NCBI RefSeq assembly: GCF_004405105.1
Contig: NZ_SORW01000012.1
Coordinates: 62,001-126,000 of the forward strand
DNA length: 64,000 bases
Origin: Jeotgalibacillus sp. R-1-5s-1
GTDB lineage: Bacteria; Bacillota; Bacilli; Bacillales; Jeotgalibacillaceae
Direction: 5' to 3'
A model generated the notes under the pieces. It was not told the origin of the DNA. It did not search any database and worked only from the letters and a program-made list of their open reading frames with translations. This document shows, piece by piece, positions 34,474 through 43,370 of the stretch (the first letter of the stretch is position 1; the number at the start of each line of letters is the position of its first letter). The translations under genes and the position numbers were made by a program.

Positions 34474-35475
34474 TTAACTGTTAATAAAAATCAGATATGA
34501 AGTTGTAAAGTAAACTATGACAATCAGGATGGACGGCAGCATGTATTTAATCGTGGACGTTGCCTTTTTCATCAGGACTGCCCAAATCGCAATGATTGAC
34601 AGCACCGTTACGCCAATAGCTGTCAGTAAATGCGAATCTGATACAGAAGCAATAATCGCACCTTCACGGTAAATGACATCCGAACCGGCAAGGATCAGCA
34701 TGTTAAAGATATTACTTCCAAGAATAGAGCCCATAGCAAGATTGATGTTCTTCAGCCTTAATGCTACGAATACAGATACTGCTTCAGGAAGCGAGGTGGT
34801 TGCCGCTACTAGAAAGCTTCCGATAAAACTTGAACCAAGCCCTGTAATTACGGCGATCTGGTCACCCATAATGGATAGAACGGTTCCTGCACCCATGATG
34901 ACAATCGCAGCTATAATAAAACCAATCACAGCATGCCTTACAGTCATCGTGAAATTAGACGCAGTCTTATCGATCGGTTCGTGTGACTCAACCGGTTCAA
35001 CAGTCTGATTATTTTTTGAAATCCGTCCAATCACCACAATCCCAACAACGTAAATGATGGCAATCAGGAGTGAATCAAGCCCAATACCAATGATCGTAAA
35101 ATCAAGACGCAGAATTAAGGCAGTCATGACCAGCAGGGTTAACAGTAAACCGAGACCCGCTGTATATAAGTGATCGTTACTCGCCTGCAGGAAAAGCTTT
35201 CTTTTCCTGTAATACAAATCAAAACAGGCAAGGATAAAGACGTTGAACAAGTTTGAACCAAGTACGTTTCCAATCGCAATATCATTGTTGCCAATCAGCA
35301 CCGCTGAAAGGCTCGTCGTCACCTCAGGCAGCGATGTTGCTCCCGCAAGCAGGAGCGTCCCGACCAGCAGGCCACCCATTGCGGTTTTCGTACTAATCAC
35401 ATCAGCGTAGGACGAAAGCTTCATCGCCGCATAAACCGTTACAACAGCCGCCAGCACAAACCAGACGAATACCAT
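34474..35475 (-). CDS. sodium/calcium exchanger-type cation antiporter (CaCA)
   Basis: This 333-residue membrane protein has ten or so hydrophobic segments in two inverted halves. Each half holds the alpha-repeat signature of the CaCA family: GATSLPEVTTSL then GNVLGSNLFN, and ATTSLPEAVSVF then GSILGSNIFN. These form the ion path in characterised exchangers. A charged cytoplasmic loop (KNNQTVEPVESHEPIDKT) lies between the halves. It probably exports Ca2+ in exchange for Na+ or H+. The gene is single with its own terminator, beside three CorC-type transporters, so the block as a whole serves cation balance. Confidence 0.9.
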   Translation of the reverse strand: MVFVWFVLAAVVTVYAAMKLSSYADVISTKTAMGGLLVGTLLLAGATSLPEVTTSLSAVLIGNNDIAIGNVLGSNLFNVFILACFDLYYRKRKLFLQASNDHLYTAGLGLLLTLLVMTALILRLDFTIIGIGLDSLLIAIIYVVGIVVIGRISKNNQTVEPVESHEPIDKTASNFTMTVRHAVIGFIIAAIVIMGAGTVLSIMGDQIAVITGLGSSFIGSFLVAATTSLPEAVSVFVALRLKNINLAMGSILGSNIFNMLILAGSDVIYREGAIIASVSDSHLLTAIGVTVLSIIAIWAVLMKKATSTIKYMLPSILIVIVYFTTSYLIFINS

Positions 35476-35557
35476 TATGTATTCACTCCCTCAAAGAGAT
35501 TAAGAATAAACCCATATGATTTATTCTCCCCAGAATTTTCTATTTCGAAACCAAAAT

Positions 35558-35582
35558 AGACTGCCGGACAAATCGGCAGTCT
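35558..35582 (-). terminator. terminator
   Basis: AGACTGCCG / CGGCAGTCT perfect stem, seven-base loop, after the first CorC gene. Confidence 0.75.
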
Positions 35583-35587
35583 GATTT

Positions 35588-36919
35588 TTACACTTCTTCA
35601 GAAGCAGCGTCATGTTTTTCTTTTTCTACTTTAATATGAACTCTTTCAATACGGTTTTCTGAAACCTCAAGCACTTTAAACACTGTGTTTTTGTACTTAA
35701 CTACCGGCCTCTCATTATTTGACGGAATATAACCAAGCTCATGAATCATAAATCCGCTGATCGTATCCAGATCCTCTGATGGCAGACTTACATGAATGAT
35801 TTCCTCCAGTTCCCACAAGCGGAAGGTTCCCTCTGCCTCATACTCACCTGGTGTCAGCTCCGTAATTTCCTGTTCAGAAAAACCGGGTTCAAGGCTCTCA
35901 CTGAGTATTTCTCCAACAATTTCTTCAATGACATCCTCAATCGTAATTAGGCCCTCTGTACCACCATACTCATCAATCACGATGGCGATATGTGTATTGC
36001 TTTTTTGCATGGAAGCAAATAATACGTCGATCGGCTGGGATTCTAAAACGAAAAATGGCTTGCGGATGACATTTTTTAAATCAAACGGTTCGTCACGGCC
36101 CACGTACTGAAAAAGATCCTTCGCGTGCAGCACTCCGACAATTTTATCAATTTCCCCCTCATATACAGGGAAACGCGTGTAACGCTCTTTATTAACAAGA
36201 GCCAGCACGTCTTCAAACGACGCATCAATCGGCAGTGCAGACATATCGCGGCGGTGCGTAATAATATCTGATGCAATTTTATCGTTAAATTCAAAGATAT
36301 TATTGATCATCGTTTTTTCTTCGGGATTAATAGTGCCTCTTTCACGTCCCACATCTACAAGCATCCGGATATCTTCTTCCGTTGCTTCTTCATTTTTAGC
36401 ATTCGGATCCACCCCGAACAGGCGGACGACAGTGTTGGTCGAAAATGTAAGAATTGCTACGATTGGGGCACTGACTTTAGCCAAAAAGGATAAAGGACCA
36501 GCAGCAACTCTTGAAATCGCCTCTGCTTTTTGTAATGCCAGCTGTTTAGGTACGAGTTCTCCAAATATCAGTGTAAAGTACGAGAGGATGATCGTGATGG
36601 TTACAACCGATATTGTATTAAGAACCCCAATTGATAAAGGTACCCCCCAGTCTACAAGCGACTCGGCGAGAGGTCCTGCGAAGAAATCAGCGGCAAAAGC
36701 ACTGGACAAAAACCCGGCCAGCGTAATACCGATCTGAATGGTACTTAAAAACAAGCTCGGCTTTGAAATAAGATTATAAAGCGTCTTCGCTTTAGGATCA
36801 CCTTCATCAGCTGCTCTTTTTACTTTATTATCATTTAGGTTTACAAGCGCCAGCTCTGATGCAGCAAAAAAAGCGTTCACCAGAATTAACACAACTAAGG
36901 TCACTAATGCGACTGTCAA
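35588..36919 (-). CDS. HlyC/CorC (CNNM-CBS) transporter 1
   Basis: This 443-residue membrane protein has a DUF21/CNNM domain (about residues 1-190, motifs NAFFAASELALVNL, QIGITLAGFLSSAFA, GELVPKQLAL), a CBS pair (about 205-330; DEYGGTEGLITIEDVIEEIV) and a C-terminal CorC_HlyC domain. Relatives export Mg2+ or are involved in its efflux (MpfA in bacilli). Start: TTG 36919 is eight bases after GGAGGT; an earlier TTG at 36925 is only two bases away from it. It differs more from the next two paralogues than they do from each other. Confidence 0.9.
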   Translation of the reverse strand: MTVALVTLVVLILVNAFFAASELALVNLNDNKVKRAADEGDPKAKTLYNLISKPSLFLSTIQIGITLAGFLSSAFAADFFAGPLAESLVDWGVPLSIGVLNTISVVTITIILSYFTLIFGELVPKQLALQKAEAISRVAAGPLSFLAKVSAPIVAILTFSTNTVVRLFGVDPNAKNEEATEEDIRMLVDVGRERGTINPEEKTMINNIFEFNDKIASDIITHRRDMSALPIDASFEDVLALVNKERYTRFPVYEGEIDKIVGVLHAKDLFQYVGRDEPFDLKNVIRKPFFVLESQPIDVLFASMQKSNTHIAIVIDEYGGTEGLITIEDVIEEIVGEILSESLEPGFSEQEITELTPGEYEAEGTFRLWELEEIIHVSLPSEDLDTISGFMIHELGYIPSNNERPVVKYKNTVFKVLEVSENRIERVHIKVEKEKHDAASEEV

Positions 36920-36996
36920 GAGCAATAACCTCCATAAAAAATTTAATGGCCTTTTTTATTCCCATTTTCACAACACTTACACTTGAGAAGCTTTTA

Positions 36997-38301
36997 TTAA
37001 CGCTTCATTATATCCAGTCTTACGACAAGAATCTGATGATTGTCCATTTTATCGACACACCACCTGTGTAACTCGTCACTGTGGAAGAAGTCTCCCTCTT
37101 CAACATCATACTTTTGGTGTTGAAGCCAGCCTGCTAATGTATCGACTTCCTCTCCATCCGGAAATTCGATTCCAAATCTCTCTTCCAGATCTTCAAGCAG
37201 CATACGACCATTGATTCGATACTTTAAATCTCCCATTTCCTCAATATCCGGTGTTTCATCTTCATCAAATTCATCCTGTATCTCACCAACAATTTCCTCA
37301 AGTAGATCTTCAAGCGTCAGTAAACCCGCAGTTCCACCATACTCGTCCATGATCAGGCACATATGATTTCTTTCTGATTGCATTTTAACCATCACATCCT
37401 GGAGATGGGTTTGTTCATGAATGGAGACAATCGGTAAGAGAGCATCCTCCATTTTATAAGCTTTATCTTTTACAATATTAGTCAATAACTCTTTTACGTT
37501 AACATAACCAATAATTGTATCTTTATTGTAATCCTGAGTAACAGGAAATCTTGTATATTGATGCTCATCTATCATTTGAAGAATTTCTTCCGTTGTCATA
37601 CTGACATCCAACGTCTCCATCTGAATGCGGGGAACCATAATATCCTTTGCGACCCGCTCATCAAAAGAGAAAATATTCTGCATAAAAGATAGTTCAGTCT
37701 CGTTAATTTCTCCACTTTTATAGCTTTGAGTCATTATGATTTTCAACTCTTCTTCAGAGTGAGCCTGTTCGTGTCCAGCCGGCTTTACCCCGAAAGCTTT
37801 AAGCAAAATTCTTGCAGAACCATTTAAAGTCCAAATGGCAGGAAACATAATTTTACCGAACCAGTATAGTGGTCTCGCCAATAACAATGTCATTTTTTCT
37901 GCAAACTGAATGGCCAAAGTTTTAGGTGCCAGCTCACCAATAACTACGTGTAAAAAAGTTACCAAAGAGAAAGCTACAGCGAAACTTACGACTGTTGAAA
38001 GTGAAGAAGGGACACCAAGACTATCAAATACCGGATGAAGAATTTTTTCGACGGTGGGTTCACCTAACCAACCAAGTCCCAGAGCAGTAACTGTGATTCC
38101 GAGCTGACAGGCTGATAAATAATAATCAAGGTCCGTCACCAATTTCTTGACAATAGGTGCTGTTTTATTTCCTTCTGCTATCAACTGATCCACACGTGAC
38201 ATTCTTACTTTTACAACGGCAAATTCTGATCCAACGAAGAAAGCTGTGAGCCCGATCAATACCGCTACGAGCACAAGGTTCAATATTAATATACTGTCCA
38301 A
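36997..38301 (-). CDS. HlyC/CorC (CNNM-CBS) transporter 2
   Basis: This is a 434-residue protein of the same domain order as its neighbours: CNNM (TAFFVGSEFAVVKVRMSRVD, GELAPKTLAIQFAEK), CBS pair (DEYGGTAGLLTLEDLLEEIV) and CorC_HlyC. It is highly similar to the 38342-39646 gene over its entire length, with the same length, so they are tandem duplicates. The start is the TTG at 38301 because an in-frame TAG lies at the upstream hairpin (GTG-AAT-CCC-CTA-TTT-TAG). The protein begins MDSILILNLVLVAV. It is the last gene of a MerR-CorC-CorC set. Confidence 0.9.
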   Translation of the reverse strand: MDSILILNLVLVAVLIGLTAFFVGSEFAVVKVRMSRVDQLIAEGNKTAPIVKKLVTDLDYYLSACQLGITVTALGLGWLGEPTVEKILHPVFDSLGVPSSLSTVVSFAVAFSLVTFLHVVIGELAPKTLAIQFAEKMTLLLARPLYWFGKIMFPAIWTLNGSARILLKAFGVKPAGHEQAHSEEELKIIMTQSYKSGEINETELSFMQNIFSFDERVAKDIMVPRIQMETLDVSMTTEEILQMIDEHQYTRFPVTQDYNKDTIIGYVNVKELLTNIVKDKAYKMEDALLPIVSIHEQTHLQDVMVKMQSERNHMCLIMDEYGGTAGLLTLEDLLEEIVGEIQDEFDEDETPDIEEMGDLKYRINGRMLLEDLEERFGIEFPDGEEVDTLAGWLQHQKYDVEEGDFFHSDELHRWCVDKMDNHQILVVRLDIMKR

Positions 38302-38307
38302 TAAGTT

Positions 38308-38332
38308 CCCCTAAAATAGGGGATTCACCTCC
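38308..38332 (-). promoter_or_regulatory. hairpin between SD and TTG start, gene 2
   Basis: GGAGGTG (38326-38332) is followed by the hairpin CCCCTATTTTAGGGG (38308-38322), six bases and then the TTG. Without the hairpin the SD-start distance would be about 25 bases; folding brings it near 11. Confidence 0.65.
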
Positions 38333-38341
38333 GGGTTATTT

Positions 38342-39646
38342 CTATTTATTTATGATTTCAAGCTCTACCATCATTATTTGGTGCTGGTCCATTTCTTTAA
38401 CTGTCCATTTATGTTTAGGGTCACTCAACACTTCTTCCCCTATTTGAGTATCCTGATGCTTATACTGAATCCATCCACCGATCGTATCAAATTCATCGCC
38501 TTCACTAAATTGAATACCAAAGCGATCTTGCAGATCATCAAGCAGCACTCTTCCGTTTATCGCGTAAACCAGCTCGCTTTTCTCTTCAATCTCAGGTCTC
38601 TCATCCTCATCAAACTCATCCTGAATCTCACCGAAAATCTCTTCAAGAATATCTTCAAGTGTTATTAATCCGGACGTCCCACCAAATTCATCGATGACGA
38701 TTGCCAAATGTTTCCGTTCGCTCTTCATTTTCATCATTGTCTCTTGCAATGAAGATTGCTCACTGACAAAGATCACTGTTTGCATAGAGTCAGTAAGTTG
38801 ACTCTTTTCATCCCGGATCATTTTATGAAGCATTTCTTTCACGTTAATAAATCCTAGTATTTCATCTTTATTGTAATCAGACGTTACAGGATATCTGGTG
38901 AACTGATATTCGTCTACTAATCCGACAATTTCAGCCTTTGACATTGATAAATCCAAATTGATCATCTGAACCCTCGGGACCATAATGTCTTTTGCAACCC
39001 TTTCATCAAATGAAAAGATATTTTCCATATAGGCAAGCTCAGCCTGATTAATTTCTCCGCTTTGAAAGCTCTGAGCCATAATAATTTTCAGTTCTTCTTC
39101 AGAGTGCGCCTGTTCATGATTTGCCGGGCGAACACCAAAAGCTCTTAATAAAATTCGTGCAGATCCATTTAACAGCCAAATGGCCGGGAACATAATCTTA
39201 CCAAATATGAACAAAGGTCTCGCAAGTAACAGAGTCATCTTTTCAGCAAACTGAATTGCGAGTGTTTTCGGTGCCAGTTCCCCAATGACAACGTGTAAAA
39301 ACGTTACAACAGAGAATGCTACCGCGAATGCAATAACAGAAGATACAGCCGCAGGGACGCCAAGAGTGTCGAATAAAGGATACAAAAGAATTTCGACGGT
39401 CGGTTTACCTAGCCAACCAAGCCCTAAAGCCGTAACAGTAATACCCAGCTGACATGCAGAAAGATAATAATCAAGATCTGATACAACTTTCTTCACAACA
39501 ACAGCCGTTTTATTACCTTCAGCCAGTAGCTGATCTACACGTGACATCCTAACCTTAACGATTGCGAATTCCGATCCTACGAAAAAGGCAGTAGCTAAAA
39601 TCAATACAACAAGCAAAGTCAAATTAATTAATAACAATATGTCCAA
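38342..39646 (-). CDS. HlyC/CorC (CNNM-CBS) transporter 3
   Basis: This tandem paralogue of the preceding gene has 434 residues with the TTG start at 39646. It has CNNM (ATAFFVGSEFAIVKVRMSRVD, quoted in part), CBS pair (DEFGGTSGLITLEDILEEIF) and CorC_HlyC domains. An in-frame GTG at 39673 would add nine residues (VNPLFQGNL), but it lies inside the GGAGGTG Shine-Dalgarno and would have no binding site of its own. TTG gives the same start as in the paralogue. The gene follows the MerR regulator by about 40 bases and is likely co-transcribed with it. Confidence 0.9.
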   Translation of the reverse strand: MDILLLINLTLLVVLILATAFFVGSEFAIVKVRMSRVDQLLAEGNKTAVVVKKVVSDLDYYLSACQLGITVTALGLGWLGKPTVEILLYPLFDTLGVPAAVSSVIAFAVAFSVVTFLHVVIGELAPKTLAIQFAEKMTLLLARPLFIFGKIMFPAIWLLNGSARILLRAFGVRPANHEQAHSEEELKIIMAQSFQSGEINQAELAYMENIFSFDERVAKDIMVPRVQMINLDLSMSKAEIVGLVDEYQFTRYPVTSDYNKDEILGFINVKEMLHKMIRDEKSQLTDSMQTVIFVSEQSSLQETMMKMKSERKHLAIVIDEFGGTSGLITLEDILEEIFGEIQDEFDEDERPEIEEKSELVYAINGRVLLDDLQDRFGIQFSEGDEFDTIGGWIQYKHQDTQIGEEVLSDPKHKWTVKEMDQHQIMMVELEIINK

Positions 39647-39652
39647 TAAGTT

Positions 39653-39677
39653 CCCCTGAAATAGGGGATTCACCTCC
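39653..39677 (-). promoter_or_regulatory. hairpin between SD and TTG start, gene 3
   Basis: GGAGGTG (39671-39677) then the hairpin CCCCTATTTCAGGGG (39653-39667), six bases, and TTG 39646. The arms, spacing and SD are the same as at 38308-38332; only a loop base differs (C for T). Confidence 0.65.
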
Positions 39678-39685
39678 GAAATTTT

Positions 39686-40078
39686 TCAACTTAACAGAGT
39701 CGTGATCATCTGCAGGACAGGTACCATTTTCAGCTGAATTTCCTGTGCAGCATAGCGTCTCTCTTCAGGAGAAGCATGCTCAAGCTCAGACTGAAGTGAT
39801 GCCAGTTTTGATTGCAAATGCTCAAGCTCTTCATTCACTTCATTTAATGTTGGAGCTGTCGTCTTCTCTTCTTTGCAAGCCATGATTTCTTTAATTTCAT
39901 GTAAAGTCATTCTGGCCTCTTTCAGCTTCTGTATGTGTTCAATTTTATCCAGAACGGACTCCGGATATAATCTGTAGTTTGCTTCAGAGCGCGAATAAGA
40001 TAAGAGCCCCATCTGTGTATAGTAATCAATCGTCCGGGTTGAAAGACCACTGCGCTTTGCAACCGTTCCGATTCGTAT
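39686..40078 (-). CDS. MerR-family regulator with a non-standard start
   Basis: This regulator of about 130 residues starts with a MerR helix-turn-helix (RIGTVAKRSGLSTRTIDYYT, then QMGLL and NYRLYP) and continues to a long coiled coil (LNEVNEELEHLQSKLASLQS). The reading frame lacks ATG, GTG and TTG upstream of the DNA-binding domain. ATA at 40078 sits exactly where MerR proteins have their initiator Met and AAGGAG lies three bases before it; ATC at 40072 is nine bases away. The first ATG (40012) would remove the recognition helix. It may regulate the CorC pair downstream. Metal or ligand is unknown; no Cys motif is seen apart from one in IMACKEEK. Confidence 0.65.
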   Translation of the reverse strand: MRIGTVAKRSGLSTRTIDYYTQMGLLSYSRSEANYRLYPESVLDKIEHIQKLKEARMTLHEIKEIMACKEEKTTAPTLNEVNEELEHLQSKLASLQSELEHASPEERRYAAQEIQLKMVPVLQMITTLLS

Positions 40079-40182
40079 TAGCTCCTTCCCATCGAACCAT
40101 CTTCCTCTCTTTTATCAAATTAAGAAAACTATACAGTATAACGTGCTACTTTACAATCGAATTGTTTGTAAACATTAAAAAA

Positions 40183-40205
40183 CTGCAGGAGATATACCCC
40201 TGCAG
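40183..40205 (-). terminator. terminator of the isomerase gene
   Basis: CTGCAGG...CCTGCAG stem followed by T6 on the minus strand. Confidence 0.8.
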
Positions 40206-40216
40206 CTTTACACCTA

Positions 40217-40963
40217 TTATAACCAGCCCTTCACAACCGCAGCACTTGGCTGCACTTCTTCAACCGGTTCTCCGTCAAAATGCTCCTGCTCAACGACCAG
40301 CCAGTCTAATTGCACGGCACCTGCATACGATTGAAGAGGCAGTGAGCCTTTACCAACCGCCGCAGTCCGCGTTTCACCGTCTCTTTTTTCCAGATCTTTC
40401 AGGTGAATAGAGAATATCCTGCCGCGCAGGCGTTCCAGTAAATCATATGTATTCACACCCGAATACTCCGTCCAATACACATCAATTTCGAAATAAACAG
40501 GATGATCAGCTGTATGCTTCTCAAGGATCTCCCACCCGGTACGTCCATCTTCAAGCTTCGCAAACTCGAAGTCATGATGATGGTAACCTATATAGATTCC
40601 TTCTTTTTCAGCTGCCTGCGAGGTCTCGTTTAGCAGTCGGGCTGCATCCTCATATTTATCGGCAGTGCGCCAGTCCTCATCTAAATAAGGCATGATCAGT
40701 TTTGTGTTTCCAATCTCCTTGGAGAACGTGATCCACTTCTTAAATTTTTCAGGGTCCTGAAAGTTTTCCACGGGAACATGAATACCCGCAGGCTTCAGGT
40801 TATTTTCATGGAATAATTCATTCCACCGGTTGCTCGTTAATCCATAGTCACCTGCAAGCTGCACCCCTTCATAACCTGCTTTGCTAAGCTTTTTTAACGT
40901 TTCTTCAAGGTTTTCTTCCATCGCTTCTTTGACCGACCATAATTGAATCGCCACTTTTGTCAT
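40217..40963 (-). CDS. sugar phosphate isomerase/epimerase (xylose isomerase-like TIM barrel)
   Basis: This 248-residue AP-endonuclease-2-type TIM barrel opens VAIQLWSVKEAMEENLEETL, with LKKLSKAGYEGVQLAGDYG following. Likely metal ligands are the Glu/His residues in GYHHHDFEF, YFEIDVYW and FSIHLKDLEKRDG. Members isomerise sugars or inositol derivatives, and context gives no substrate. The start ATG at 40963 follows GGAGGCGG; a longer frame to 40987 has no binding site. Confidence 0.88.
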   Translation of the reverse strand: MTKVAIQLWSVKEAMEENLEETLKKLSKAGYEGVQLAGDYGLTSNRWNELFHENNLKPAGIHVPVENFQDPEKFKKWITFSKEIGNTKLIMPYLDEDWRTADKYEDAARLLNETSQAAEKEGIYIGYHHHDFEFAKLEDGRTGWEILEKHTADHPVYFEIDVYWTEYSGVNTYDLLERLRGRIFSIHLKDLEKRDGETRTAAVGKGSLPLQSYAGAVQLDWLVVEQEHFDGEPVEEVQPSAAVVKGWL

Positions 40964-41084
40964 AAAAATCCGCCTCCTTTTCCACAAGCGTACGCTGAAA
41001 ACCTTTTCAAATCAATTATGTAACTTTATCTGTTACTTGTTCGTCATATTTATAACAAATCATTCCAACAGGAGGATCTTAACG

Positions 41085-43256
41085 ATGGTTAATAAAAAAT
41101 GGCTCTTTGCTGCTGCGGTGTTGCTGATCGCAGGAGGGGGAATTACCGCCTTTTTGCTTACCTCAAGACCTGAACTGACAGGTACGGCAACAAGTGCATC
41201 ATCTAAAATGGTGTTCCCGGATCATACTTGGACATTTTATTTCACCGAAAAGATGAACAGTGAGTCGATTAACGAAGATACAGTGTTCATTGAAGATTCA
41301 GAAGGAAACAAGATTGAGGTCTCCCTGACGCTGATCAATGAGAATCGATCGTTGAGAGTGGCTCCTCCTGAAAAAGGATACATGGTCGGGCAAACATACA
41401 CGATGCATTTCTCAGACGAACTGAAATCCTCTCTCGGATTGAAAATGAAAGAGTCTTCCTTCAGCTTCACAATTGTCGATGATCTTCCTTCCTTTCAATC
41501 AGAAGAGGATGTAAAGAATTACTTTGCTGCTGCGATGGAAAAACAAAGAGTGGTTATGGAGTCAGATGTGACTGTTGAAGAATCAGCTGCCGAGAGCACA
41601 AGCAACTCTTCCGATATGGCCTCGAGCGGCGGTGAAGGTAGCGGTGGACATTCTGAAACCAACAATCAGGTGGAAGGTGTGAACGAAGCAGATATTGTCA
41701 AAACAGACGGCTCCTACATTTATCACTTGAATCAAAATCAGGATCTGTTGATTCACCGCATTCTAGATTCCGGTGAGACAGAAAGGATTCAGGCACTTTC
41801 ATTTGAGCAGGCAAATTTCTACGGCAATCAGCTGTTCTTACATGAAAATACGTTAGTTGTTCTTGGAGATGCATGGAGTGAAGTCGCAAAGAATGGACTC
41901 CCGGCGCATTCCGGGGTTACAAGTGCCTATATTTACGATGTCAGCGATCCGGCGAACCCTCAGCTTCAGAGGGAGGTTGCCGCACAGGGACATATGGTAA
42001 ACGCACGTATGATTGGTGACAACCTCTATTTCATTACCGGTCATTACCCTGATGTGTGGCTCATGCAGGAAGAGCCTGAGAAGGTTGAAGTACTGCCATT
42101 CTTTAAGGATTCTGCTGTATCAGAGGAGTACCAGAAGACGGCGGCTGAATCAATTAAGGTGTTCCCTGAATCAGAGGAGACAAATTACTCCACGATCACT
42201 TCCGTCAATGTTGCGGATCTGACATTACCGGCTAAAACTCAATCTTACCTTGGCGGCAGCGGAGAACTTTATATGTCACAAAGTCACCTGTATATGGCGG
42301 CTTATTCATATGATATTCCTGAAAACGCAGCAGCCACTTCTGACGCTGATTCCACGATGGATATCATGCCTGTCGGACGTTTTAACGCCAACACGAAGAT
42401 TTATAAATTTGCGATTAACGGCCTCGATGTTCAATTCGTGGCAGAGGGTACGGTTCGCGGAACGATTTTAAATCAATTTTCAATGGATGAGCATGACGGA
42501 TACTTCCGCATCGTGACGACAGATGGTTCCACGTTTGGTGAGAATCGGGATTCAACCAATAACCTGTTTATTTTAGATGAGGGTATGAACATTACAGGCT
42601 CCGTTGAAGATCTGGCAATCGGTGAAAGAATTTACTCTGCACGGTTTATGGGTGATAAAGCGTATATGGTCACCTTCCGTGAGACGGACCCGCTGTTTGT
42701 TATTGATACAGCCGATCCTGCCAACCCTGAAGTACTCGGTGAGCTGAAGATTCCAGGTTTCAGTAACTATCTGCATCCGCTTGATGAAAATCATCTGATC
42801 GGCTTTGGCAATGAAACGTCACTTGCGGCGACTAAACCAGGTGAGCCACCACTCGTTTTGCAAGAAGGGATGAAAATTTCACTCTTTGATGTCACCGACT
42901 TTTCGAACCCGGTCGAAAAAGACGTGGAAGTTATCGGTGGCCGCGGAACGTATTCACCCATTATGCACGACCACAAAGCGCTATTTCAGCATAAAGAAAG
43001 AAATCTGTACGGTTTTCCAATCAGCCTGTATAACCAGAAAGACCTGAACAGCGAAATGGAATTCGTCGGTCAGGGTGCCATGGTGTATAAGATTACAACA
43101 GATGGCATCGAGCTTGCTGAAGAATATATTCAGGAAAAAGACCCGAACCAGATGTATGACGATTACGAATCAATGGTTCAGCGAATGATTTATGTTGATG
43201 ACACCCTTTACACCATCAGCATGAAAGGCATTAATCATTATCCGCTGCCTGAATAA
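41085..43256 (+). CDS. membrane-anchored beta-propeller domain protein
   Basis: This 723-residue exported protein has an N-terminal anchor or signal (LFAAAVLLIAGGGITAFLLT). An Ig-like/SbsA region follows at about residues 35-130 (VFPDHTWTFYFTEKMN, YTMHFSDELKSSLG). A Ser/Gly-rich linker (SSGGEGSGGHSETNNQ) leads to VEGVNEADIVKTDGSYIYHL, the hallmark of a Bacillus family of C-terminal beta-propeller proteins. Repeated propeller blades such as YIYDVSDPANPQLQREV and FVIDTADPANPEVLGEL are visible. Function is unknown; binding of a cell-surface polymer is one guess. ATG 41085 follows GGAGGATCTTAACG. Confidence 0.88.
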   Translation: MVNKKWLFAAAVLLIAGGGITAFLLTSRPELTGTATSASSKMVFPDHTWTFYFTEKMNSESINEDTVFIEDSEGNKIEVSLTLINENRSLRVAPPEKGYMVGQTYTMHFSDELKSSLGLKMKESSFSFTIVDDLPSFQSEEDVKNYFAAAMEKQRVVMESDVTVEESAAESTSNSSDMASSGGEGSGGHSETNNQVEGVNEADIVKTDGSYIYHLNQNQDLLIHRILDSGETERIQALSFEQANFYGNQLFLHENTLVVLGDAWSEVAKNGLPAHSGVTSAYIYDVSDPANPQLQREVAAQGHMVNARMIGDNLYFITGHYPDVWLMQEEPEKVEVLPFFKDSAVSEEYQKTAAESIKVFPESEETNYSTITSVNVADLTLPAKTQSYLGGSGELYMSQSHLYMAAYSYDIPENAAATSDADSTMDIMPVGRFNANTKIYKFAINGLDVQFVAEGTVRGTILNQFSMDEHDGYFRIVTTDGSTFGENRDSTNNLFILDEGMNITGSVEDLAIGERIYSARFMGDKAYMVTFRETDPLFVIDTADPANPEVLGELKIPGFSNYLHPLDENHLIGFGNETSLAATKPGEPPLVLQEGMKISLFDVTDFSNPVEKDVEVIGGRGTYSPIMHDHKALFQHKERNLYGFPISLYNQKDLNSEMEFVGQGAMVYKITTDGIELAEEYIQEKDPNQMYDDYESMVQRMIYVDDTLYTISMKGINHYPLPE

Positions 43257-43270
43257 ATCATGGATAAAAG

Positions 43271-43300
43271 AAGCCCGGATCTTCATTGAGATCCGGGCTT
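43271..43300 (+). terminator. terminator of the beta-propeller gene
   Basis: AAGCCCGGATCT / AGATCCGGGCTT perfect 12-base arms with a T/C-rich tail. Confidence 0.85.
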
Positions 43301-43370
43301 CTCTCTTGTCCTCTCTCCCCCTTTTGCCTTACAATATAGAGATTGTATAGACAAGAAGGAGCTACTTATT

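Noticed and set aside
39647-39673. GTG 39673 as the start of the third CorC gene.
   Set aside because: The codon is part of GGAGGTG itself, and the paralogue has an in-frame TAG between the same GTG and the TTG.
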